NCBI GenBank assembly: GCA_011800805.1
Contig: MPNW01000915.1
Span: 12,883-33,023, forward strand
Length of the DNA stretch: 20,141 nt
Direction: 5' to 3'
Origin: Hirudo medicinalis
Lineage: Eukaryota; Annelida; Clitellata; Hirudinida; Hirudinidae
Shown: positions 1-9,669 of the stretch, piece after piece
Layout: the number at the start of each line of letters is the position of its first letter
Position numbering within the stretch: the first letter of the stretch is position 1
Notes under the pieces: model-generated
What the model was told of the DNA's origin: nothing
Databases searched by the model: none
What the model saw: only the letters and a program-made list of their open reading frames with translations
Position numbers and translations under genes: made by a program

Positions 1-3000
1 TCCCCAGAGCATTTCTTTGCTTTCCCCTCAAATCTGGAGGACTGGTGCCCTTGTCAAGGGGTTTGCCCTGCCAACAATGCAATGACTTTGTAACATTCTG
101 CTACATGCTGTATGTATTATTTTATTAATGTTAATTTTTTTATTTATTATTGTCGGAAAAATATGATAATGGTACATGAACAATGACTAAAGTTCAAACG
201 ATACAATTTCAGAAAAATATGATGTAATATATGTAAGTTGTACAACTGTGCCAAGTGCATGGGCAATCTTCTTGAATTCTTCGACGTAGGCTTCGAGGGA
301 ATGGGGTCCAAATGTATTTGAGGCACCTTCATATCTCTGGACCTAAACATTTCAGATGAATATATTAGCTTTATATAATATAATTTATATTAGCTTTTTA
401 TAATATTTACAGCATGTTAACACATTGACAGTTATTACAGAACTTTAATTTTAAATTTATTTTTATGACTTTTCAATATCTTTAGTTATTAATAAGTTTC
501 ACAAATGACTGACACAACCTGATATTCTTCAAACGTGGTGAGATAACTTGAATATGAATTTGCCATGCTTGCGATGACAACCGTGACATTTTTTGAAAAT
601 CCATTGTTCACCAAAGTCTATAATTTTGAAGAAAAAAAAGAAATTTAAGGTTGTTCAAATGTGATATAATTTGTATGGTTAATCTCTTTCACCTCCTTTA
701 CTGCTTTTTGTATTCTTCTTCCAGCCATTGTCCTGAAAGAATCAGCATAAAAAGGTTATTGGTTAATAGCATTAATGGTCTATTGTTTTTATATTATAAC
801 AAAATATCATTTAAAAAAAACCCACGTCACTTCAGCTGGCACTCCAACCAATATCAATGATCCAATCTTGAAAATTTGAAGTGGGACAATCTCTGGTTGC
901 CAGGCATATGGTTTTGCAATCTGAAAACACATAATAACTACCAATAAGTAGTGGTTATTTAGTAGATCACTTGTGTAATGTCTTAGAATTTAGCCATTTG
1001 AAAAAATATAACGAATATGGTCACAGTCTAACCTGGCCTGTTGGAAGAAGAATTGGCTTAGGAAAGTGGCAATCAATCTCCTCTTGTGACTTATTGAATA
1101 GCAGATCAGTAATGTTTTCTATATAATCAATTGTCTCCAGACGACCTGCAATTGTTTATAAAATTCCATATTTCATTAAATAAATCTAGTCGCAAATAAA
1201 ACTCACATTAGATGTTTATTCCAAGTAGAAAATTCAAACCTTGAGTGAAAGGTGATATGCCTGGTCCATCTGTTGCACCAGCTCCAAAGCTATACCCCAT
1301 GGCTGGCAAACATGTCTTGTGCAGCTGTTTCAAATTTTCAGAAGCTGTTTTAAAATTAATTTACCACATTTCTTGAAACAAGAAAAAATACTTCAAAATT
1401 ACCTTATTTTCAAGTTTTATTCTTTTTTGACTCATCTTAACCCACAGAAATCTATAGTCTATGCTGCCCACCAACTCTGTCCCTGTCTGTCCAAGCAGCT
1501 CCTGCAAAAAGGAAAATTATTACTTACTTTTCATATTTTTTACAAAAATGAAATGCTTTTATGTCAACTTCAGCTTTCTGGCTTTGCTTGTCTCCGATAA
1601 TCTCTGCGTCTTTGAATTGTTCACCATGTGATCCTTTTCCTTCACAAAATTTTGGCTGGTAAATTAGAAGATGATGTATTTTTAGATCAACCCAAATGAA
1701 TTTTTCAACGTTATAAATTATAAAAGTTATCATATTATTTATTAAAAAGTAATATTGCTGAATGAATAACGTAATATACATTCAATGGAGCTTCAGGGCA
1801 TGTACTTGTGGTGTACGAACAAAATCGGCCCGAGCCTTTGCATCTTGAGCCATTTATGTTTGGAGTCGAATCTCCGTTGGCAGTCTGTCCAAAGGCAGCC
1901 AGAATCTTGCCCTTTCAAATGCTCAAAGAAATCAGAAAACGTTCACGTTGTATGTAAGACCATATATAAAGTCTATCGAAGCAACAGATAGGAAATGCCC
2001 TACTGATAAACTAATTCTTTCTATATTGTCAGTTTTAGATACGATATTTGGAAAATATGAGCATTCGTCTCACTTCAAAAAACCTATAATTTCGATATAT
2101 TGGCTCTAAGTATTTAAGAAGCGATTTTGTTAGCCAAACTTGCTTTTCCCATAGATTAGCAACTAGTTTTTATGATTCCTACTTTCCCTGCTAGCGAGCG
2201 AGGGTTTAAAATGGCTTCCATTTTCAAGGAGGCGTATCCTTTGTTATCGGAGCTGACCAAATGGTTATAGTATTTTAGACTCGTCGGGTGTACAGGAAAC
2301 AAACTAAGAAAGTACAAATTACTCCAGCAAGACATTCGAAAGTCGTATTCGTTTATCAGTAAGTTGATTAGAAACCTTATCAGTCCCAATAGTTTATCTC
2401 CACTTGTCAACTTCACTAAGTGCATTGTTTTATCTGTATCGTGTTCATATCTTGAAACAAAGGGAATAGTTTTCAGAACTTTAAAAAAAAGCAATAGCAA
2501 TTTTTAGTTCTATAAAAATAAAAATCAAAAGAAAATGTTCAACATTCTAGCTACACACTGGCTTGTCTCGGAGCTCGGGTTATTGTAGTACGCATAAGGA
2601 CTCCTATTTATGCTGGCACCTAACAAATTATCAGAACTCATGAACACTCTACTTTCTTGGAGGTCTTCGAAAGCTGAAATGATGCTCTTTAAAAATAAAT
2701 ATTAAGTTAACGAATTTGTCAAATTTTAGTTATGAAATACTAAAATCAACTGACTTGAGCAATCCCTCTAACTAGAGCTTCATAAGTTTCATTCACATAT
2801 CCATTGGAGGCAGCCTGGTATAACCAGTAAGTATTGTAACCACCAGGGAGGGAATGAGAATGTGTTGGAAGGAGCATAACGTTACATTCTGTGAAGTTGC
2901 TTCCAAGCTCCATCTGAAGATTCTCCATTACCTTCGGGACATGATGTGGCAAAATTAACATTTACAAAGTTGTATCAGTTAAGAATAATCGTAAAAAGTG

Positions 3001-3593
3001 ATATTATAATTTGATATAGAAAAGGACTTGTAGAAAATAATTAAGCACAGATACACCAATTACTATTTAAGAAGTACATAGTACAAGGTTGCACAAATAT
3101 AATATAAACACTATTTGACACGCAATTAAAGAATCTCACTTTACAAAATTACTACTTCAGAGTATATCAACGCTAACTCCTTTATGCACAGCCTGGGATA
3201 TCGTGCAGGTTTCAACAATTGCCAGGGCTACGAATTTCTTCCCATCAGAAAATGCGAATGCCCTGCTAAATTGTCTCGTGTGAATTCCACGGGCATCTTG
3301 ATTTGGATTTGCATATCCATACTGCAAATATGATTAAGCAACATCATTAAAAATCGTGAGACGAAATGTTTTCCATTGCCACGACTCATCGTCATCGAAA
3401 AATATTAGAATTCTATTTGAAACGATTGTTTTTACTGAATCTAAGTGTTTGAGTGAAAGAAACAGACCAATAATCCTTCGCTTATTAAACCTGTTACATC
3501 CGCCAAACCCCGTCCTGCCAAATTTAAGCAATTAGAAATTCTGTTGATTAACAAAAAACAGAAGACAGATGCTAGGAGATGTCCAAAAGCCAT
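1..3593 (-). CDS. ASAH2: Neutral ceramidase (N-acylsphingosine amidohydrolase 2), 3' end outside window
   Basis: Hydrolyses ceramide to sphingosine and fatty acid at the cell surface or in the secretory route. Sixteen exons are readable and phase-compatible: 3468-3593, 3178-3321, 2755-2931, 2559-2686, 2376-2450, 2183-2303, 1780-1911, 1569-1655, 1403-1501, 1240-1324, 1033-1145, 826-920, 693-732, 519-617, about 244-342, and 1-67 (cut by the edge). They give about 562 residues; the C-terminal domain is missing. Residues 1-20 look like a signal peptide (MAFGHLLASVFCFLLINRIS). Family landmarks follow in order: ADVTG, THSHSLPGGY (His114/His116), VHPTS (His222), NHLVSSDN, SINRSPYAYYNNP, MGYSFGAGATDG, EVTTMAGRR (Glu459), YSSYLTTFEEY. 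The zinc ligands are present. The nucleophile motif reads GDSTPN instead of the family's GDVSPN, so Thr273 sits where the catalytic Ser belongs. Several acceptors are weak (for example CGAAG at 2932) but give gap-free alignment to the family as I remember it. The last donor could be 3 nt earlier. Confidence 0.95.
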
Positions 3594-3973
3594 CACCTTA
3601 GAAAGCCTAATATGAAAGTTAGGTTTGCAGTAGCTTATAAATCTAAAGTCGGGATAGTGAATCATTAAAATCGCACATAAATTGTGCGACAGTTCTATGT
3701 TCATAATTTCTTTACATTAATTTTTATGGTATTTTAATTTTAAAACTCTTTTGTTCTAAAATTCAATGTTATGCATGTTAACATCGAACGCTAATAAAAT
3801 TTAACATTTAATTGAACTTCGTGAGAACTAGGGAACTTAATTTTATTTATAGAAAAAAAATATTAAAAAATGCAAAGGTTATAATTATTAAAATAATTAA
3901 TAAAAAAATAAAATTTAATATTTAATATTCGAGTTGATGTTTTCCACCAAGACCGACTTCCTATTCCTTTAAG
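3594..3973. promoter_or_regulatory. Divergent intergenic region between ceramidase and RPL27
   Basis: About 380 bases separate the ceramidase start codon (minus) from the probable RPL27 transcription start (plus), so both promoters must lie here or overlap. The sequence is very AT-rich, with A and T runs around 3840-3930. I see no clear TATA box at a useful distance. The assignment as promoter rests on gene arrangement only. Confidence 0.4.
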
Positions 3974-3992
3974 CCTTTTTCGCCCAAACGAG
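3974..3992 (+). promoter_or_regulatory. RPL27: Probable RPL27 5' TOP start and non-coding exon 1
   Basis: A CCTTTTTCG pyrimidine tract matches the terminal oligopyrimidine (TOP) start of ribosomal protein mRNAs. It is followed after about 10 bases by a consensus donor (CGAG then GTACGC). The matching acceptor is TTTTATAG at 4128-4135, just before CGTC-ATG. This gives a short untranslated first exon and a 143-nt 5'UTR intron (3993-4135). TOP mRNAs are translationally controlled by growth signalling; that role is inferred from the motif. Confidence 0.6.
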
Positions 3993-4139
3993 GTACGCTG
4001 CTGTTTCTGTGGTCGGTGTATAGTTGATTTTAGGATTTAAATTTAATCATATAAAAGGATTTACCAAAAATAATGATTGATTAGTGTTCAAAAGTTCAAA
4101 TGCGTCCTAATAGGATATTTGTAACCGTTTTATAGCGTC

Positions 4140-5112
4140 ATGGGAAAGTTCATGAAGTCGGGTAAAGTCGTTCTTGTCCTCGGAGGCAAGTACGCCGGAA
4201 AGAAGGCAGTCATCGTTAAGGTTAGAGGAGTCAATTTTACAAATTATGTCCAAGTCTGGATGTGATGAGCTGAGAAACAGTTATCCCTGTCATAATACCA
4301 TTGATGACAGCTATGTTCCTGATCTAGACATTTTCTTACTCTGAATCTAGTAGTGATGATGGTTACTATCAGTTATCCCTGTCTGATGACCATTGACGAT
4401 ATATGATGCCTGAACTAGATTAAGCATAAACTTACTTGCTGAGATGTTTTTGACTTCGCATTGTGGATCTAGTAATGATGATGGTTATTATCAGTTATCC
4501 CTGTCTGATGACCATTGATGATAAATGATTCCTGAACTAGATGCACTATTTTCTAAACATTTTCATCCATGTGATGAGGTTTTTCAGTTATCCCTGTCTG
4601 ATATCAAATGCTGAAAACTCTGTTCTGAGTGGATATGTTTCTAGATTATTAAAATTGTGTTATTGTTTCTAAGTTGCCCATTTATATTTATATAATTTGT
4701 AAATGTTTAGAACTACGATGATGGCACCCCAGATAAGCAATATGGACATGCCCTTGTTGCTGGTGTTGCCAGATACCCCATGCCAGTCACCAAGAGGATG
4801 TCAAAGAAGAAGATCAAGAACAGGAGTAAGGTGAAGCCTTTCCTCAGGGTGCTCAACTACAACCACCTCATGCCAACTCGGTGAGCAAAATTCGGAAAGA
4901 CGTTTGAGCGATGATGAAGAGGACTAGTTTCTAATATAACTAAATTTTTTAGTTACACTGTCGATGTCAATCTGGACAAGCAGTTGGTCAACAAGGATGC
5001 TTTCAGGGATCCAGCTCTCAGGACTAAAGCCAAGAGAGAGATCAAGGCCAAGCTTGAGGAGAGATACAAGGCTGGAAAGAACAAGTGGTTCTTCCAGAAG
5101 CTTAGGTTCTAA
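4140..5112 (+). CDS. RPL27: 60S ribosomal protein L27 (eL27)
   Basis: Component of the large cytosolic ribosomal subunit. Coding exons are 4140-4220, 4711-4880 and 4953-5112, with GT-AG introns; together 411 nt, 136 residues plus stop, the same length as the human protein. The start [20 protein letters not shown] and the end [11 protein letters not shown] are near-identical to the animal family. The middle carries the conserved stretches [11 protein letters not shown] and [14 protein letters not shown]. The protein is basic, as expected for an rRNA-binding protein. Intron 2 (490 nt) hosts four C/D-box snoRNAs; intron 3 is only 72 nt. Two AATAAA signals follow at 5138 and 5179. The gene is divergent from the ceramidase and convergent with the isomerase. 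Confidence 0.98.
4254..4329 (+). ncRNA. C/D-box snoRNA, copy 1 (28S guide, snR38-like)
   Basis: C box GTGATGA (4262-4268), guide CAGTTATCCCTGT (4278-4290), degenerate D' CATA (4291-4294), C' TTGATGA (4301-4307), D box CTGA (4319-4322). The ends GTCTGGA and TCTAGAC form a 7-bp terminal stem with one G-U pair. The guide is perfectly complementary to ACAGGGATAACTG of 28S rRNA (peptidyl-transferase region). By the D+5 rule it would methylate the second G of that GGG. To my knowledge this is the site of yeast 25S Gm2815, guided by snR38. Confidence 0.82.
4344..4421 (+). ncRNA. C/D-box snoRNA, copy 2 (28S guide, snR38-like)
   Basis: C box GTGATGA (4353-4359), guide CAGTTATCCCTGT (4370-4382), perfect D' CTGA (4383-4386), C'-like TTGACGA (4393-4399), D box CTGA (4410-4413). 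AATCTAGT and ACTAGATT form a perfect 8-bp terminal stem. Length is 78 nt, normal for the class. The guide, target and predicted methylated G are the same as in copy 1, while the stem and spacers differ. Confidence 0.88.
4467..4542 (+). ncRNA. C/D-box snoRNA, copy 3 (28S guide, snR38-like)
   Basis: C box ATGATGA (4475-4481), guide CAGTTATCCCTGT (4492-4504), D' CTGA (4505-4508), C' TTGATGA (4515-4521), D box CTGA (4532-4535). ATCTAGT and ACTAGAT form a 7-bp terminal stem. This is the closest relative of copy 2, and it carries all four boxes in near-consensus form. Confidence 0.9.
4565..4634 (+). ncRNA. C/D-box snoRNA, copy 4 (28S guide, snR38-like)
   Basis: C box GTGATGA (4571-4577), guide CAGTTATCCCTGT (4585-4597), D' CTGA (4598-4601), C'-like ATGCTGA (4608-4614), D box CTGA (4625-4628). 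ATCCAT and GTGGAT form a 6-bp terminal stem with one G-U pair. It ends 76 nt before the 3' splice site, close to the spacing usual for intronic animal C/D snoRNAs. It is the most diverged copy outside the guide. Confidence 0.78.
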
Positions 5113-5137
5113 GTTGGCAAAAGTGTCTAACTTGAAA

Positions 5138-5184
5138 AATAAAAAAGATACTCTGTCAAAGTTTTTGTGTTCTTGTTAAATAAA
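5138..5184 (+). terminator. RPL27: RPL27 polyadenylation signals
   Basis: AATAAA occurs at 5138-5143 and again at 5179-5184, 26 and 67 nt after the stop codon. Either gives the short 3'UTR typical of ribosomal protein mRNAs. Confidence 0.65.
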
Positions 5185-5365
5185 TTTAGTAGTTTTGACC
5201 GGGTGTTTTAGTTGGGCCAAAGATTCAATCAAAACGATCTCATTATGTGAGTATGCATTTATAACATTTGTCATCTCACAAGGATGTGTCTGATCAGTTC
5301 CATTTGCTGCAAAAGCTTCTAACCTGCTCCAATCCATGCCTCCATATTAATCTGGTAACCAGAAA

Positions 5366-5445
5366 TTTATTTATTGGTTTGTCTGCACATAGGTCATCTA
5401 CAATAACTGCTTGATTGGCTTTTTTTAGGTTTGGATGAGTTTATT
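5366..5445 (-). terminator. IDI1: Isopentenyl-diphosphate isomerase polyadenylation signals
   Basis: On the minus strand AATAAA occurs at 5440-5445, 31 nt past the stop codon, and as overlapping AATAAATAAA at 5366-5375. RPL27 ends near 5200 on the other strand, so the two convergent transcripts probably end about 150 bases apart. Confidence 0.5.
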
Positions 5446-5475
5446 CAGCAAATTTAACAGTTGAATTAGAAATAA

Positions 5476-6871
<1,396 letters not shown>

Positions 6872-7220
6872 ATTAACGGGCTACGACCTTTATTATCGCA
6901 CATCTGGCGATGTGACATTTAGCTGCAGTACCACATGGGATGTGGTTCAGGCTACTTTAAGGCCACACCACTAAAGTCTTATAGGTCGGATTAAATAAGT
7001 TAGTGTTTCCATAATGCGGTTACAAACAAAAAGAATGATTTGTAAAAGACAAATTTAAAAACGTAAAAGTTCTTTATAATGTTTGTCTAATTTAATTGTC
7101 GATGTTAAGATATTGTGAATACAAATATGCCTTTTTGGAAGAAAGGTGTTTTAAAAAAGTTGTAAGGTAACTAATTGTTTTATACTAGTCTTTTAAATTT
7201 TTTGTATACTTTCATCACTT
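6872..7220. other. Upstream region of the isomerase; no gene seen
   Basis: AT-rich sequence holding the presumed isomerase promoter. I see no open frame with family similarity, no RNA gene and no clear core promoter element. Confidence 0.4.
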
Positions 7221-7299
7221 TGTGCCCGTCAACAGTTCCCCTCAAACTTTAATTTTGAAGATTCTAGTTAAGTCAGGCATAATTATAATTCAACCGCCT

Positions 7300-8600
7300 G
7301 GACCCCACCCTACGGCAGCATTGTCTAACTTTTTTAAGAGAAATTCTGAAATGGAGTTGGAATTAGAACAAAAATTGATTCCTCATGTAATATATCTTCA
7401 CTGCCATCGTCTCAACCTAGTTTTGGTAAAACTATACCCGAGATCGTTGATATGTTTTTCATCTTGCAAGCTATCTAAGGTTCTTGTCAATCAGTGGTCC
7501 AAGACATGAACCATGAACTGTTTCTTCGAGCACAAGTTGACGCCAACTTTTTGAACTTGAGAAATTGGCTGAAACCAATGGTGTTACTGGTATCGTTCAG
7601 TAAGCAAAGTAAAACATAGGATTGAAAACATTGTTAATGTCCTGGAAGCTGTGTCATTGCAGAAAATTGATAGGTTGGCAACAGCAGAAGCTCAGGGATT
7701 ACTGACAAGAATGACTGAACCGTTCAATGGCATTTCTATGCAGTTTTCATGTGGCTAAAAAGTTGCTTGAAACAGTCTGAAGAATTGCAGAATCGATCAG
7801 TTGATTATATACCTGCTGAAATGCTCATAGAATCAACTAAAAGAGATTTGCTGGCCTATCACGACATAGACACCTGGACCAGCATAGTGAAAGAAGCTGA
7901 TGCAATAGGAGCTCAAATTGGAGTCCCATTGTAATGACAACAACTGTAACAGGCACAAGAGAGCACAAGCAATATCCAAGAAGTTATCCAACTACTTCAT
8001 GCTTTCAACAACTGGTAAGATGATTGAAACTGCTCGGGGCAAAAGTGATTCAATGTGTACCAGCATCCTCTTAGCGCATGTAAACAAATTTGTTTCTGAA
8101 TTGGATGCTAGGTTTTCAATTGGGTGCAACGTTCTGATGTGTGTCAGCATTGAATCCGAGTTCCAAACACTTTTTGTGCCCAGATACCATTAACGAACTG
8201 GTGAAACTTTATCCTAGAAGTGGCATTGATGAACTCAATAACCAGTTGTCTTTGACAAAATCCTTTCTATAACCATGGGAAAAAAGGCATCATCCATGAC
8301 CATCAGTGAAACTCAGACCTGCTTGAATGCAGAAATGCTTGAATCATCTTCCAAAGGGCTTTAGCGAGTTCTTAAAAGTTCTTGATCTTGTCCTGACATT
8401 GCCTGTGACATCAGTGGAAAACGAGAAACTTTTTATCTGCAAGAAAGGAGTGAAGAAATATCTCAGGAACAGATGAGGTGACCAGCGACTGAGTGACCTG
8501 CTCATAATTGCATCTCTCCAAGTCGATGCCAAAAATGTAAATATTGAATTAGTCGTCGACGACTTTGGCCGTTCAAAACAGAGACGTCACCCATTATCTT
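7300..8600 (+). pseudogene. Decayed hAT-family transposase (ZMYM1-like / TTF-type with hAT dimerisation domain)
   Basis: Broken coding sequence in all three plus frames. The RNase-H-like part is represented by HRLNLVLV (about 7404-7427), then VNQWSK, LEKLAETNGVTG-like text and EAQGLLTRMT (about 7688-7717). MLIESTKRDLLAYHDIDTW follows near 7818-7880 and AISKKLSNYF near 7967. The hAT C-terminal dimerisation block is the best preserved: LTLPVTSVENEKLF (about 8394-8435), KKYLRNR, GDQRLSDLLIIASLQVDAKN, and a final RRHP (about 8580) before the usual leucine-serine stop. At least four in-frame stops or frameshifts break it. AATAAA follows at 8640. The zinc-finger N-terminus is not visible, and I found no terminal inverted repeats or 8-bp target duplication. 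Confidence 0.85.
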
Positions 8601-8649
8601 AACACAAATCTGTAAATGTGAAGATGTAAATACTCTGCTAATAAAAGGA

Positions 8650-9669
8650 TTAAAAAACTTGTGTTAGAAGCTTTTTAGTGATTTTAATGTGCCTAGTGGA
8701 GCCGGAAGTGGTGATGAGAAGCAAAAAATGTGTCATCTTATCGTGGAGGGTTGAGAGAGGGTTTGCCCCCCTCGAAAAAGTTGAAATGACAGTGGGGTCC
8801 CCACCCACCAACAGACCATCCTTAATTAATGACATTTGTGAACAAGAACTCAATTTCATAATTCGACCAGACTTGCCACTCTATTCCAAGTTTTGAAATG
8901 TTTGAAACAGTTGCAATTGTTGAAGCCAACACACGAAAGAGAAAATACGGAAACACATATTCCGAAACGTGAATTTCCAAAATGTTCATGGCTAAAATGA
9001 TCATGAAACAACTCAGAAATCAACAAAAGAGAAGAGTGCCTAAATACTCAATGAATCAATTTAATATTTCAAACTAATAAATGAAATTCTAACAAAACAA
9101 GAATCTAGAAGATAACTTTGAAAATGTAGCTTCTGTGTGAGGAGATGTTAGCCAACAATCACAAACCAAAAATGAAATACTTCTTGGAGAAATACCAAGA
9201 GATATAAACAACCAGTAGGAAACCATTGCATATAAATGTCGCAATGTGCGGCAACGATGCTGGCTCGAAACTCCAGACAGTTTTGCATGTAATGGTTCCA
9301 CGACATTTTCAATAGATAAATCCTAAATAGTATAATTTCAGAATTCAAATTTTAAAGGTGGAGCAATAACTGCACTTAAATAACCACCAAATATCAAAAA
9401 TTCAACAAAGCAAAGAAAAGAAATCAAGAACTTCGATGGTATCCAAGGTATCAAAAAACAAAATTTAATTAAGCGGACTCTTTAAAAAAAAAAAAGCTTA
9501 AACCACAACAAATCGTCGACCGACCAGCTAATCGACAATGCTCGCGTCCTCAGCCATGACGGAGGAGATCATCGGAACACGAATTTTAAGCCGCAAGACA
9601 TCGATGAAGAAACAAATTTTAGAAAGGAAGAAGCTGTTTGAGGTGTTTCCCTGAAACCTTCCACTGGTC
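8650..9669. other. 3' flank of spermine synthase; no gene seen
   Basis: Probably holds the spermine synthase 3'UTR at its right end. No AATAAA is found on the minus strand near the stop; the nearest variant is ATTAAA at 9464-9469. The rest is AT-rich, with a 12-base A run at 9483-9494. Open frames here are short and lack family resemblance. Confidence 0.4.

Noticed and set aside
2235..2242. GTATCCTT on the plus strand, a U12 donor word
   Set aside because: It is antisense within a ceramidase coding exon, with no plus-strand gene there.
2968..2985. TTCTTAAC followed by AC in a ceramidase intron, like a U12 AT-AC 3' end
   Set aside because: The frame from there meets TAA before the conserved segment, and the intron starts with GTTAGC. 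Using CGAAG at 2932 gives a gap-free family alignment.
4278..4597. CRISPR-like spaced direct repeats
   Set aside because: The 13-nt repeats are in a eukaryotic intron, spaced 92, 122 and 93 bases apart, and each is fully explained as the guide of a C/D snoRNA.
4893..4930. GATGATGA in RPL27 intron 3 as a possible fifth snoRNA
   Set aside because: No CTGA D box, guide or closing stem fits within the 72-nt intron.
9538..9654. 38-codon plus-strand open frame (MLASSAMTEEIIGT...)
   Set aside because: It is antisense to the spermine synthase 3'UTR, short, and without family similarity, promoter or splice evidence.
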